From assembly GCF_014648355.1 (NCBI RefSeq), contig NZ_BMQY01000001.1, positions 744,001 through 808,000 on the forward strand: a stretch of 64,000 bases of DNA, read 5' to 3'. Position numbers and translations under genes: made by a program. Positions 47,171 to 57,739 of the stretch are shown one piece after another; position 1 is the first letter of the stretch; every line of letters starts with the position of its first letter. Source of the stretch: Couchioplanes azureus. GTDB lineage: Bacteria > Actinomycetota > Actinomycetes > Mycobacteriales > Micromonosporaceae. Under the pieces are notes generated by a model. That model was not told the DNA's origin. It did no database searches and was given only the letters and a program-made list of their open reading frames with translations.

Positions 47171-47992
47171 CTACGCCGAGGTGACCGCCGGGGCCGCCGA
47201 GCCTGCCGGGGCAAGGTGACGGCGGGCGAACTCCAGCGACTCCCGCAGGTCCTGCACCCGTGCCTCGCGGCTGGTCACCTTGCGGGTCGACACCTCCAGC
47301 GCGACGGAACCCCGGAACCCGCGGCTCGACAGCGACCGCAGCAGCTCGGCGCACGGCTGGTTGCCCCGGCCGGGAACCAGGTGCTCGTCCCGGCCCTCCC
47401 CGGTGCCGTCGCCCAGGTGGACGTGCTTGAGCCCGGAGCCCATCCGGTCCGCCATCTCCAGCGAGTCGGTCCGGGCCGCCGCGCAGTGCGAAAGATCCAG
47501 CGTGTACGCGTCGTAGCCGGCCTCGGTCGGATCCCACCCCGGCACGTACGGGACGAAGGTGCGCCCCGCCATCCGCACCGGATACATGTTCTCGATCGCG
47601 AAGGTCGTGTCCGGATGCCGGGCCTGCACCTTCGCCAGCCCCTGCGCGAAGTTGCGGGCGTAGTCGCGCTGCCAGGTGAACGGCGGGTGCACCACCACGG
47701 TCGGCGCGCCGAGCGTCTCGGCGAGCTGGGCGGCGCGGCTGAGCCGCTCCCACGGGTCGGGGCTCCACACCCGCTGGGTCACCAGCAGGCACGGCGCGTG
47801 CACCGACAGGACCGGCACGCCGTAGTGCTTCGCCAGCCCCTGCAGAGCGCCGGCGTCCTGGCTGACGGCGTCCGTCCAGACCATGACCTCGACGCCGTCG
47901 TAGCCCACCGTCGCCGCCATCTCGAACGTGGCCGCGGTGGGCTCGGGGAAGACCGAAGAGCTGGAAAGGATCACCGGGACATGGGAAGCCAC
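47171..47992 (-). CDS. sugar phosphate isomerase/epimerase (AP-endonuclease 2-like TIM barrel)
   Basis: 273 residues. The barrel motif Glu and His ligands are in FAIENMYPVRM, VVVHPPFTWQ, LDLSHC and KHVHLGDGTGEGRDEHLVPGRG, with VALEVSTRK at the end, a Xyl/endonuclease IV-like metal site. Substrate unknown. GTG 47992 follows TACCCT by 6 nt (leaderless). Divergent from the cysteine-cluster protein gene, whose promoter is on the other strand of the same 112-bp gap. Confidence 0.87.
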   Translation of the reverse strand: MASHVPVILSSSSVFPEPTAATFEMAATVGYDGVEVMVWTDAVSQDAGALQGLAKHYGVPVLSVHAPCLLVTQRVWSPDPWERLSRAAQLAETLGAPTVVVHPPFTWQRDYARNFAQGLAKVQARHPDTTFAIENMYPVRMAGRTFVPYVPGWDPTEAGYDAYTLDLSHCAAARTDSLEMADRMGSGLKHVHLGDGTGEGRDEHLVPGRGNQPCAELLRSLSSRGFRGSVALEVSTRKVTSREARVQDLRESLEFARRHLAPAGSAAPAVTSA

Positions 47993-47998
47993 GCGTCA

Positions 47999-48098
47999 AG
48001 GGTAGACCCGTCCGGCACGGCTGCCAGTTCCTCGGTCGGTATACATGAGGACAAACCCGGCCCGCTGAGCGCGGGTGCCCGGCGGGCGCGCGTACGCT
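47999..48098. promoter_or_regulatory. divergent leaderless -10 elements
   Basis: TACCCT (48004-47999, minus strand) ends 6 nt before GTG 47992, and TACGCT (48093-48098, plus) ends 6 nt before GTG 48105. Confidence 0.5.
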
Positions 48099-48104
48099 GT
48101 CGCC

Positions 48105-48998
48105 GTGAGTCGCCGCACCCAGCTCCGCATCCTGATGGACGACGCGGCAGCAGCCCGCGCCCGCGAGGTCGACCTGGACTTCCCTCGCGAATGGATCGAG
48201 TTCGTCGATCCCGCCGACGAGCAGCACGTCGTCCGCGCCGACCTGACCTGGCTGCTGTCCCGGTGGACGTGCGTGTTCGGCTCCGCCTGCCACGGCATCA
48301 TCGCCGGGCGCCCGCAGGACGGCTGCTGCTCGCACGGCGCGTTCTTCACCGACGCCGACGACGAGCACCGGACCAAGCAGGCGGCCGCCAAGCTGACGCC
48401 CGAGAACTGGCAGCACTACCGGCGCGGGTTCAAGAACTACACGGAGATGGACACGATCGACGGCGCCAAGCCGGCCCGGCGTACGGCCACCCAGCCCGAC
48501 GACGGCCCCTGCGTCTTCCTCAACGACGCCGACTTCCCGGGCGGCGGCGGTTGCGCCCTGCACGCCCAGGCGCTGCGCGACGGCGTCCACCCGTTGACCT
48601 ACAAGCCCGACGTCTGCTGGCAGCTCCCGGTCCGCCGCGAACAGGACTGGACCAAACGCCCGGACGGCACAAAGTACCTGCTCTCCACGCTGACCGAGTT
48701 CGACCGCCGCGGCTGGGGCCCAGGCGGCCACGACCTCGACTGGTGGTGCACCTCCTCCCCGGACGCCCACGTGGGCACCGAACCCATGTACCGCTCGTAC
48801 GGCCCGGAACTCGCCGCCCTCATCGGCCAGGACGCCTACGCCGAACTAGCCCGCCTCTGCGACGCCCGCCTGGCATCCCGCCTGGTAGCCCCCCACCCCG
48901 CCACCACCGCCGCGCAAGCCACCACCACCCAAGCCACCAACACACCCAAGAAGCGCGGCGGCCGCGAACCCGCAACACCCCCCACCGCCCCGAAGTAA
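48105..48998 (+). CDS. YkgJ/DUF3109-like cysteine-cluster protein
   Basis: 297 residues. Conserved Cys/His are spaced as [37 protein letters not shown] and KPDVCWQLP, a pattern resembling zinc- or iron-binding cysteine-cluster proteins (YkgJ-like). No enzymatic activity is known for this type. The C-terminal ~35 residues are a Thr/Pro/Ala-rich tail. GTG 48105 has a -10 element 6 nt upstream. Family assignment is tentative. Confidence 0.7.
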   Translation: MSRRTQLRILMDDAAAARAREVDLDFPREWIEFVDPADEQHVVRADLTWLLSRWTCVFGSACHGIIAGRPQDGCCSHGAFFTDADDEHRTKQAAAKLTPENWQHYRRGFKNYTEMDTIDGAKPARRTATQPDDGPCVFLNDADFPGGGGCALHAQALRDGVHPLTYKPDVCWQLPVRREQDWTKRPDGTKYLLSTLTEFDRRGWGPGGHDLDWWCTSSPDAHVGTEPMYRSYGPELAALIGQDAYAELARLCDARLASRLVAPHPATTAAQATTTQATNTPKKRGGREPATPPTAPK

Positions 48999-49157
48999 CC
49001 GGTCACGGCCGCAGGTCACAGGCGGGGACCGCCCGGACGGAGATCGCGGCACTGGCGAGCCTGGAACGGCTCGACATGATGCCCGGCCTCCCCGGGACGG
49101 CTACCTAGGTCGCGGGGTCACCAGGGTGGCGCACCGGCGCCGCACCGGCTCGCGGAG

Positions 49158-49257
49158 AGCGACCACAACGGCTTCGGGGGAGGGGATGGCCCACGCAGGG
49201 ATCAAGCCTGACCGCCCGGAGTGGGTCATCCCCTCCCCCGAAGCCCACAGCGACCAC
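49158..49257. repeat. long inverted repeat flanked by 9-bp direct repeats
   Basis: A 25-nt left arm (49170-49194, starting GGCTTCGGGGGAGGGGATG) pairs with the right arm (49221-49245, ending CCTCCCCCGAAGCC) with one mismatch over a 26-nt loop. AGCGACCAC flanks both ends (49158-49166 and 49249-49257), separated from the arms by 3 nt. It may be a bidirectional terminator or a miniature insertion-like element. Confidence 0.65.
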
Positions 49258-49269
49258 CCCCCAAGCCGA

Positions 49270-49953
49270 TCACGGCTCGAACTTGTACCCCAGACCACGC
49301 ACAGTGACGATGTACCGCGGCGCGCTCGGCTCCGGCTCCACCTTCGACCGCAGCCGCTTCACGTGCACGTCCAGCGTCTTGGTGTCGCCGACATAATCTG
49401 CGCCCCAGACCCGGTCGATGAGCTGCCCGCGGGTCAGCACCCGGCCGGCGTTGCGCAGCAGCAGCTCCAGCAGCTCGAACTCCTTCAGCGGCAGCTGAAC
49501 CCCGGCCCCGTCGACCGTCACCACGTGCCGTTCGACGTCCATCCGGACCGGCCCGGCCGCCAGCGTCGGCGTCGTCACCTCGGCCGCCTCGGCACCCTGG
49601 CGGCGCAGCACGGCGCGGATCCGGGCGACCAGCTCGCGCGGCGAGTACGGCTTGGTGACGTAGTCGTCGGCGCCGATCTCCAGCCCGACCACCTTGTCGA
49701 TCTCGCTGTCCCGGGCGGTCACCATGATGATCGGTACGGCGGAGCGCTGCCGCAGTTGCCGGCAGACCTCCGTGCCGGACATCTCGGGCAACATCAGGTC
49801 GAGCAGGACGATGTCGGCGCCGGTCCGGTCGAACTGCGTCAGCGCCGAGGTGCCGGTCGCGGCGACCGAGACCTCGAAGCCCTCCTTGCGGAGCATGTAC
49901 GACAGGGCGTCGGAGAACGACTCCTCATCCTCGACCACGAGCACGCGAGCCAA
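49270..49953 (-). CDS. OmpR-family response regulator (PhoP/RegX3-like)
   Basis: 227 residues. Receiver domain with phosphoacceptor Asp in DIVLLDLMLPEMSG, switch Lys in YVTKPYSPREL and acidic pair in VEDEES; the C-terminal winged helix contains PLKEFELLELLLRNAGRVLTRGQL and RYIVTVRGLGYKFEP. It begins with TTG 49953, 6-7 nt after AGGAA. With the kinase next to it and phoU beyond, this is the phosphate-response regulator that binds PHO boxes; the start matches the usual VARVLVVEDE. Confidence 0.93.
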   Translation of the reverse strand: MARVLVVEDEESFSDALSYMLRKEGFEVSVAATGTSALTQFDRTGADIVLLDLMLPEMSGTEVCRQLRQRSAVPIIMVTARDSEIDKVVGLEIGADDYVTKPYSPRELVARIRAVLRRQGAEAAEVTTPTLAAGPVRMDVERHVVTVDGAGVQLPLKEFELLELLLRNAGRVLTRGQLIDRVWGADYVGDTKTLDVHVKRLRSKVEPEPSAPRYIVTVRGLGYKFEP

Positions 49954-49978
49954 TGGGGTTCCTTTCCAGAGCCGGCCG

Positions 49979-51283
<1,305 letters not shown>

Positions 51284-51289
51284 GCAGCG

Positions 51290-51295
51290 ATCGTA
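51290..51295 (-). promoter_or_regulatory. -10 element of the leaderless kinase gene
   Basis: Minus-strand TACGAT ends 6 nt before GTG 51283. Confidence 0.5.
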
Positions 51296-51355
51296 GGGTC
51301 ATTGTTTACCTGGACCGAGCGTACAATCGGACAAATCCGGCGCGCTTCGAGGAAT

Positions 51356-51394
51356 GTTCACCATCCGGCCCGGCGTCGTTCACCGCCGTTCATG
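51356..51394 (+). promoter_or_regulatory. PHO-box-like direct repeats upstream of phoU
   Basis: GTTCACC at 51356-51362 and 51378-51384 (22 bp apart) and GTTCATG at 51388-51394 fit the GTTCA-rich 11-bp units of Streptomyces PHO boxes, though one unit is missing in the middle and the last spacing is 10 bp. Confidence 0.55.
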
Positions 51395-51495
51395 TCCGCG
51401 CCGCCATGCACTCCTAGCGTTGCCGCTGCAAGCCCTGCACACCCCGGCTCCCGGCCCGGCAAGGCCGAGGCAGCCCACGAACATCGGGACGGAAC

Positions 51496-52143
51496 ATGCG
51501 CGAGGAGTTTCAGGCCGACCTCCACGAGGTCAGTCGCCTGCTGGTGACGATGGCGGAGGCCGTACGCGCGGCACTGAGGAAGGCGACCACCGCCCTGCTG
51601 ACCGCCGACCGCGAAGCCGCCGAGTCCGTGGTGGCCCGCGACGCCGAGGTGGACGAGATCTACCGCCAGGTCGAGACGAAGGTCGCCGACACCATCGCCC
51701 GGCAGGCCCCGGTCGCCTCCGACCTGCGCATGGTGATCACGGCCCTGCACATCTCCGCCGACCTCGAGCGCATGGGCGACCTGGCCGAGCACGTGGCCAA
51801 GACCGCGCTGCGCCGCCACCCCTCGCCGGCCGTACCGGCGGAGCTGCGCCCGGTCTTCCGGCAGATGGCCGAGGTGGCCGACCGCATGGCCGGCAAGATC
51901 ACCAAGGTCCTGGCCAGCCCGGACGCCGACCTCGCGGCCGAGCTGGAGAAGGACGACGACGCCATGGACGACCTGGAACGCGACCTCTTCAAGGTCCTGC
52001 TCGACGACGACTGGCCCTACGGCGCGGAGACGGCGATCGACGGCGCCCTCCTCGGCCGCTTCTACGAGCGCTACGCCGACCACGCGGTCAACTCGGGCCA
52101 GCACATGATCTACCTGATCACCGGCGAACAAGCCCAGGACTGA
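51496..52143 (+). CDS. phoU: phosphate signalling protein PhoU
   Basis: 215 residues of two three-helix PhoU repeats, with metal-binding acids in DREAAESVVARDAEVDEIY and the second-copy ELEKDDDAMDDLERDLFKVLLDDD. PhoU links phosphate transport to the two-component system next to it and keeps it off in phosphate excess. The ATG follows ACGGAAC. Divergent from the kinase gene, sharing the PHO-box region. Confidence 0.92.
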   Translation: MREEFQADLHEVSRLLVTMAEAVRAALRKATTALLTADREAAESVVARDAEVDEIYRQVETKVADTIARQAPVASDLRMVITALHISADLERMGDLAEHVAKTALRRHPSPAVPAELRPVFRQMAEVADRMAGKITKVLASPDADLAAELEKDDDAMDDLERDLFKVLLDDDWPYGAETAIDGALLGRFYERYADHAVNSGQHMIYLITGEQAQD

Positions 52144-52152
52144 CCTCGTCGC

Positions 52153-52186
52153 CGGAGCGGCCGGGGCGCGGGCCCCGGCCGCTCCG
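52153..52186. terminator. bidirectional terminator between phoU and gpmA
   Basis: CGGAGCGGCCGGGG (52153-52166) pairs exactly with CCCCGGCCGCTCCG (52173-52186) over a 6-nt loop; it separates two convergent genes. Confidence 0.8.
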
Positions 52187-52194
52187 TTCGCGGC

Positions 52195-52941
52195 TCAGCG
52201 GCCCTGGTTGGCGACCGCGGCCGCGGCTTCCCGGGCGAGGTCGGGATCGAGGTACGCGCCGCCGGCCGTCACCGGGCGCAGCGTGTCGTCCAGGTCGTAG
52301 CGCAGCGGGATGCCGGTCGGGATGTTGAGCTTGGCGATCGCCTCGTCGGAGATCTGGTCGAGGTGCTTCACGATGGCGCGCAGCGAGTTGCCGTGCGCCG
52401 CGACGAGCACCGTCCTGCCCGCCCGCAGGTCGGGGACGATCGCGTCGTACCAGTACGGCAGGGCGCGCAGGAGCACGTCCTTCAGGCATTCGGAGCGCGG
52501 CATCAGCTCCGGCGGCAGCGCCGCGTAGCGCGCGTCGCCGATCTGCGAGTACTCGTCGTCGTCGGCGATCGGCGGCGGCGGGACGTCGTACGACCGGCGC
52601 CAGAGCATGAACTGCTCCTCGCCGTACGCCTCCAGGGTCTGCTTCTTGTCCTTGCCCTGGAGCGCGCCGTAGTGGCGCTCGTTGAGCCGCCAGTGGCGCT
52701 TCACCGGGATCCAGTGCCGGTCCGCCGTGTGCAGGGCGATCTCGCTGGTGCGGATCGCGCGGCGCAGCACGCTGGTGTGCACCACGTCGGGCAGCAGCCC
52801 GTGCTCCTTCAGCAACTCGCCGCCACGGCGGGCCTCGGTCTCACCCTTGGCGTTCAGGTCGACGTCGACCCAGCCGGTGAAGAGGTTCTTGGCGTTCCAC
52901 TCGCTCTCGCCGTGGCGCAGCAGCACAAGGGTCCCAGTCAT
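52195..52941 (-). CDS. gpmA: 2,3-bisphosphoglycerate-dependent phosphoglycerate mutase
   Basis: 248 residues. The phosphoacceptor His is in [12 protein letters not shown], the acid in [15 protein letters not shown], and the second His in [10 protein letters not shown]. It interconverts 3- and 2-phosphoglycerate in glycolysis. ATG 52941 is used as conserved start, although in-frame ATG 52950 is possible; no well-spaced ribosome site distinguishes them. The gene order gpm-senX3/regX3-like is also found in Mycobacterium. Confidence 0.94.
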   Translation of the reverse strand: MTGTLVLLRHGESEWNAKNLFTGWVDVDLNAKGETEARRGGELLKEHGLLPDVVHTSVLRRAIRTSEIALHTADRHWIPVKRHWRLNERHYGALQGKDKKQTLEAYGEEQFMLWRRSYDVPPPPIADDDEYSQIGDARYAALPPELMPRSECLKDVLLRALPYWYDAIVPDLRAGRTVLVAAHGNSLRAIVKHLDQISDEAIAKLNIPTGIPLRYDLDDTLRPVTAGGAYLDPDLAREAAAAVANQGR

Positions 52942-53074
52942 GCCCTCCATCCTGCCGCAGGCCGGGCGGCGATGTGACGCCACCCTCAGTGGCGACCACC
53001 ACGTGGAAATCGGGCTGCGGGACCCGCGCGAGATCACTAGGTTGTAAGTCCTGGAATTCGTTACCGGTGCTTAC

Positions 53075-54409
53075 GTGGGGGTACGTGGCGTGCGCGGGTG
53101 GTTACGGGAAGCGGCGGGTGGGCTGCCCCGGCAGTTCTGGTTCCTCTGGACCGGCACTCTGATCAACCGGCTGGGCTCCTTCGCCGTCATCTACCTCGCC
53201 ATCTACCTCACCCAGGAGCAACACTTCACGCAGAGCCAGGCCGGGCTCGTGCTGGGGGCGTACGGCGTCGGCGGCGGGATCGGCACCATGACCGGCGGCG
53301 TGCTCACCGACCGCTGGGGCCGGCGCCCCACGATGCTGACCGCCCAGTTCGGCACCGCCGCGCTCATGCTCGCGCTCGGCTTCGCCGAGGGCTTCTGGCA
53401 GCTCATGGCCGGCGCCTGGCTGCTGGGCCTGTTCGCCGAGGGGGTACGCCCGGCGTTCCAGGCGATGATGGTCGACGTCCTGCCCGACAAGGACCGCATC
53501 CGGGCGTACTCGCTGAACTACTGGGCGGTGAACCTGGGCTTCGCCGGCGCGGCGATCCTTGCGGGCTTCGCCGCCCAGTTGGACTACCTGCTGCTCTTCG
53601 TGGTGGACGCGGGCACCACCCTGATCACCGCCCTGATCAGCCTGATCTTCCTGGCCGAGACCAGGCCGGCGCGCACCGCCGCCCGCCGGGCCCGGGGCGG
53701 CCCGGGGCTGGGGACGGTGTTCCGCGACCGGGTCTTCCTGATCTTCCTCGGGCTCAACTTCGTCGTCGTGCTGGTGATCATGCAGCACATCTCGGCGCTG
53801 CCGATCGCGATGAGCGCGGACGGGCTGAGCCCCGCCACGTTCGGCTGGGTGATCGCGGCGAACGGCATCATGATCGTCGCGGGCCAGCTCTTCGTGCCGA
53901 AGCTGATCGACGGCCACAACCGCTCGCGGGTGCTGGCCCTCGCCACGGTCATCATGGGCGTCGGGTTCGGCCTCACCGCGTTCGCGGGCACGCCCGCCTT
54001 CTACGTGCTCACGGTGGTCATCTGGACGCTCGGCGAGATGCTCCAGAGCCCGTCGAACTCCGCCCTGGTCGCGGAGCTGTCGCCGTCCCTGCTCCGCGGG
54101 CGCTACCAGGGCGTCAACTCGCTGTCGTGGTCGGCGGGCTCCGCGCTGGCGCCGGTGGTCGGCGGCTTCGTCCAGCAGCATGCGGGCGACACGGTGCTCT
54201 GGCTGAGCTGCGCGGTGATCGGCGTCCTGGTGGCCGCCGGTCAGATCCTGTCCGGCCCGGCCCGGGAACGCCGCGCCGCGGAGCTCCGGCTCTGCGAGCA
54301 CCGGCCGACGAGCCCCGCGCCCGCCGGCCTCTCGCCGGCCGCGACGGAGACACCGCACGCGGAGGACGTGACCCCGCCCCAGGCGGTCCGGGTCGCGGCC
54401 GACGGCTGA
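53075..54409 (+). CDS. major facilitator superfamily transporter
   Basis: 444 residues with about 12 membrane helices. The loop motif GGVLTDRWGRRPTM between helices 2 and 3 is MFS motif A. The C-terminal ~60 residues are polar and Pro/Ala-rich. Substrate and direction unknown; DHA1-like drug efflux is typical but unproven. GTG 53075 is the farthest plausible start. Confidence 0.87.
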   Translation: MGVRGVRGWLREAAGGLPRQFWFLWTGTLINRLGSFAVIYLAIYLTQEQHFTQSQAGLVLGAYGVGGGIGTMTGGVLTDRWGRRPTMLTAQFGTAALMLALGFAEGFWQLMAGAWLLGLFAEGVRPAFQAMMVDVLPDKDRIRAYSLNYWAVNLGFAGAAILAGFAAQLDYLLLFVVDAGTTLITALISLIFLAETRPARTAARRARGGPGLGTVFRDRVFLIFLGLNFVVVLVIMQHISALPIAMSADGLSPATFGWVIAANGIMIVAGQLFVPKLIDGHNRSRVLALATVIMGVGFGLTAFAGTPAFYVLTVVIWTLGEMLQSPSNSALVAELSPSLLRGRYQGVNSLSWSAGSALAPVVGGFVQQHAGDTVLWLSCAVIGVLVAAGQILSGPARERRAAELRLCEHRPTSPAPAGLSPAATETPHAEDVTPPQAVRVAADG

Positions 54410-54980
54410 ACCGGGTGGTAAGCAATTGGCCTTCCGGGCGAGTCGACCATCATCCGTGAGGGCGAAGTTGCCGCCTGTGACCGTCCCGACAGATGGCGGA
54501 ACGCCAACTCGCTTGTGAGCCTTGCCGAGCCCAACTAGCGTGGTCGATGGACGCCGAACCGTCAGTTCGGGGAACGGGTCGACCTTTCGGGGTCACCGCG
54601 GTGCGGCGTCCGGGGACGGGTGGCATCAGCCGTTGGGGGACGGCGCGACCCGAGACCGGCGGTTAGTGCGGGCGACGCCTATGGGGATGGGTGTCGTCCG
54701 CCGCCGCCGGCGCCACCCGCGCACACTCACGAAAGCCCAGGTCAGCGCGGCATAAGCGCCCGCGCAGCCCAGGTCAGCGCGCCAGAAGCGCCCAGGCGAG
54801 ACCCGGCGGCGCGCCCGAAGCGCCCGCGCGAGACCCGGCCGGCGCCACGACGGCGCTTCCCCCGCGGAAGCCCGAGCACGGCGCCACAGAAATGCGCTTC
54901 GGAAGCCGGGACCCGGCGCCCCGAAAACCGGGTGTGACGCCGCCACCGGAATGTCCTCGGAAAGCCGGGCCCGAGCGCGG
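54410..54980. other. 571-bp region with ~32-bp degenerate repeats
   Basis: No gene is supported. From about 54735 to 54850 a GC-rich unit recurs every 32 bp: GCCCAGGTCAGCGCG at 54735 and 54767, and AAGCGCCC followed by GCGAGACCCGGC at 54786 and 54818. Further imperfect units continue to about 54930 (CGGCGCC, AGCCGG). The open frames here have no family likeness. It may be an eroding repeat or non-coding spacer. Confidence 0.5.
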
Positions 54981-55481
54981 CTAGCCCTTTTTTGCGTCCG
55001 GGTCGGCGAAGTGGGCGAAGGCCTGCAGATTGGCCAGCGACTCACCGCGCTTGACGCGCCACTCCCATTCCCGGCGGATGGCCGTGCCGAAGCCGATCTC
55101 CAGCATCGAGTCGAACGACTCGTCCGCGTAGGTGAGCACCGCGCCCAGCAACCGGTCGAGTTCGTCCTCGTCGAGGCCGTGCAGGCTCGTCCGGCCGGTC
55201 AGATAGACGTCGCCGGCCTGGTCGATGGAGAAGGCGACACCGTACATCCGGGCGTTGCGGCGCAGCAGCCACGCCCACAGCTGCTCGTGGTTCTCGTCGG
55301 GGTGCCGCATGACGAAGGCCTCGATCCGCAGGGCGTGCTCCCCCACGATCAGGTTGCAGGCGGTCTTGAGCTTGTGCGTCCCCGGCATCGTGACGACCCA
55401 CGACGAGTCGCCGGTCGGCTCGCACGGCAGCTCACGCTCCGCGCAGACACGCTCGATGAGGGCCCCGATCTCGTTCACCAC
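54981..55481 (-). CDS. YbjN-domain protein
   Basis: 166 residues with the alpha/beta YbjN fold, related to type III secretion chaperones (CNLIVGEHALRIEAFVMRHPDEN, with HEQLWAWLLRRNARMYGVAF). In Mycobacterium a homologue lies between mshA and the gpm-senX3-regX3 genes, as here. Function unknown. GTG 55481 or the next GTG begins the protein. Downstream of mshA on the same strand. Confidence 0.87.
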   Translation of the reverse strand: MVNEIGALIERVCAERELPCEPTGDSSWVVTMPGTHKLKTACNLIVGEHALRIEAFVMRHPDENHEQLWAWLLRRNARMYGVAFSIDQAGDVYLTGRTSLHGLDEDELDRLLGAVLTYADESFDSMLEIGFGTAIRREWEWRVKRGESLANLQAFAHFADPDAKKG

Positions 55482-55509
55482 AGGTGAAAGCGTGCCACAC
55501 AGGACACGG

Positions 55510-56814
55510 TCACCACGAAAGCGAGCCCGCCAGACGGGCCGCGATCAGCGCACGGTGCTCCGCCACGGCCTCGCGGTAGACCCGGAGGAGCCCGGTCGCC
55601 GTACGTTCCCAGGAGAAGTTCGATGCGTGCCGGACCGCACCCACCGACAGCCGCAGGCGCCGCGCGGGCTCGCGCAGCAGACCGCCCAGCACGCTTGCCC
55701 AGGCGGCCGGCTCGTGGCCGTCCACGAGGACGCCGCTGACCCCGTCGGTGACCGCGGTGACCAGGCCTCCGACGGCCGCCGCGACCACGGGTGTGCCGCA
55801 GGCCTGCGCCTCCAGGGCGACCAGGCCGAACGACTCGCTGTGCGACGGCACCGCGACCAGATCCGCCGACCGGTAGAGCGCGGCGAGCGCCTCCCCGGTC
55901 TGCGGCGCCAGGAAGCGCACCTTGTGCGAGACGCCGAGCCTGGCGGCCAGCTCGATGAGCGACGTCGGCCGGTCGAGGCCGCTGCCGCTGGGCCCGCCGC
56001 AGATGACCACGGTGAGCTGCTCGTCGCGCAGCGGTTGCTGGGCCAGCGCCCGGATGAGGACGTCGGGGCCCTTGAGCGGCTGGATGCGGCCGACGAAGGC
56101 CACCACGTGGCCGCGCTCGCTCAGGCCGAGGCGGCGGCGGTCGGCCGCCTGGTCGCCGGGGCGGAACCGGCCCAGGTCGACGCCGGGCTGCACCACGCTG
56201 AGCCGGGTGGGCTCGGCGTCGTACCAGGTCACCAGGTCCTGGGCCTCGAAGCGGGTGTTGGCCACCAGCCGGTCGGACTCGGCGATGACCTGCTCCTCGC
56301 CGATCACCCGGGCCTTGGGCTCGGGCCGGTCGCCGGCCGCGATGAACCTGTTCTTGACCTTGGCGAGGGTGTGCGCGGTGTGCACGTGCGGCACGCCCCA
56401 ACGCTCCCGGGCGAGCCAGCCGACCTGGCCCGACATCCAGTAGTGCGAGTGGATCAGGTCGTAGTGGCCGGGCGGGTTGGCGGCCTCGGCCCGGAGCACG
56501 CCGTTGGTGAACGCGCAGAGCTGCGACGGCAGCTCCTCCTTCGACAGGCCCTCGAACGGCCCGGCCGTGACGTGCCGCACGGTGACGCCGGGAGCCATCT
56601 CGACGACCGGCGGCAGCTCGCTCGACGTGGCCCGGGTGAAGATCTCGACCTCGACGCCGAGGGCGGCGAGCCGCTTGGACACCTCGACGATGTAGACGTT
56701 CATGCCGCCCGCGTCGCCCGTGCCCGGCTGCGCCAGCGGGGACGTGTGCACCGAGAGGGTGGCGATGCGTCGGGGGGTCGGCCAGTCGCGACCTGCGTCC
56801 CGCGGATCAGCCAC
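55510..56814 (-). CDS. mshA: D-inositol-3-phosphate glycosyltransferase (mycothiol)
   Basis: 434 residues from GTG 56814, with GGAAGGG 7 nt upstream. GT4-family GT-B fold: N-terminal [29 protein letters not shown], and the C-terminal UDP-GlcNAc site with [14 protein letters not shown] and [22 protein letters not shown]. It transfers GlcNAc to inositol phosphate, the first step of mycothiol synthesis, the main thiol of actinobacteria. No other msh genes are in the window. YbjN follows after 28 bp. Confidence 0.95.
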   Translation of the reverse strand: MADPRDAGRDWPTPRRIATLSVHTSPLAQPGTGDAGGMNVYIVEVSKRLAALGVEVEIFTRATSSELPPVVEMAPGVTVRHVTAGPFEGLSKEELPSQLCAFTNGVLRAEAANPPGHYDLIHSHYWMSGQVGWLARERWGVPHVHTAHTLAKVKNRFIAAGDRPEPKARVIGEEQVIAESDRLVANTRFEAQDLVTWYDAEPTRLSVVQPGVDLGRFRPGDQAADRRRLGLSERGHVVAFVGRIQPLKGPDVLIRALAQQPLRDEQLTVVICGGPSGSGLDRPTSLIELAARLGVSHKVRFLAPQTGEALAALYRSADLVAVPSHSESFGLVALEAQACGTPVVAAAVGGLVTAVTDGVSGVLVDGHEPAAWASVLGGLLREPARRLRLSVGAVRHASNFSWERTATGLLRVYREAVAEHRALIAARLAGSLSW

Positions 56815-56978
56815 GTCGTGTCCCTTCCAGGCGCAGGAGTGCAGCCGCGCCCGCGGACGGAGGCGGCTCAAACGTAACGGGCAACTGTTACGACGGCGTT
56901 CATCTTCCCGGCCCCGACGTGCCGAACGTCACTCCCGGCGGCCGGAGGTGACCCAGGTCATGAGGCAGGATCGAAGGC

Positions 56979-57737
56979 ATGGTTCAGAAGAAGATCGCGG
57001 TTGTCACCGGCGCGTCCAGCGGCATCGGCGCGGCGACCGCCCGCCGCCTGGCCGCGGAGGGCTTCCACGTGGTGGCCGCGGCGCGCCGGGACGACCGGCT
57101 GAAGGAGCTCGTCGGCGCGCTGGCCCCCGGCTGCGCCACCGCGGTGACCTGCGACGTGACCTCGGACGAGTCGGTGGCCGACCTGGCCGCCGCGGTGGGC
57201 CGGCTCGACGGGGACCTCACGCTGCTCGTCAACAACGCCGGCGGCGCCCGCGGGGTGGATCCGGTCGCCGAGGGCTCGGTCGCCGACTGGCAGTGGATGT
57301 ACGACGTCAACGTGCTCGGCACCCTGCGGGTCACCAAGGCGCTGCTGCCCGCCCTCGAGGCGAGCGGCGCCGGCACGGTGGTCACGGTGGGTTCCACGGC
57401 GGCGTTCGTCGTGTACGAGGGCGGCGGCGGATACACGGCCGCCAAGCACGCCCAGACGGCGCTGGTCGGCACCCTGCGGCTGGAGCTGGCGGGCAAGCCG
57501 GTCCGGGTCGTCGAGATCGACCCGGGCATGGTGCGGACCGAGGAGTTCTCCCTGAACCGCCTCGGCGACCGGGCCAAGGCCGACGCCGTCTACGCCGGGG
57601 TGCGCGAGCCGCTCGTCGCCGACGACATCGCGGACTGCATCGCCTGGGCCGCCACCCGGCCGCAGCACGTCAACGTCGACCGGCTGGTGGTCCGCCCGAT
57701 CGCCCAGGCCGCCCAGCACAAGGTCGTCCGCGAGTAG
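56979..57737 (+). CDS. SDR-family oxidoreductase (YdfG-like)
   Basis: 252 residues. Cofactor motif VTGASSGIGAATA, VNNAGGARG, catalytic Ser in VVTVGSTAAF and Tyr-Lys in YTAAKHAQ; C-terminal NVDRLVVRPIAQA resembles YdfG-type 3-hydroxy acid (serine) dehydrogenases. Reduction or oxidation of a small hydroxyl substrate is expected. The next gene starts 3 bp after its stop, so they are cotranscribed. Confidence 0.9.
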   Translation: MVQKKIAVVTGASSGIGAATARRLAAEGFHVVAAARRDDRLKELVGALAPGCATAVTCDVTSDESVADLAAAVGRLDGDLTLLVNNAGGARGVDPVAEGSVADWQWMYDVNVLGTLRVTKALLPALEASGAGTVVTVGSTAAFVVYEGGGGYTAAKHAQTALVGTLRLELAGKPVRVVEIDPGMVRTEEFSLNRLGDRAKADAVYAGVREPLVADDIADCIAWAATRPQHVNVDRLVVRPIAQAAQHKVVRE

Positions 57738-57739
57738 CG

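Noticed and set aside
54626..55045. 139-codon minus-strand frame in the repeat region
   Set aside because: Arg/Ala/Ser-rich, runs into the YbjN gene in another frame, no ribosome site.
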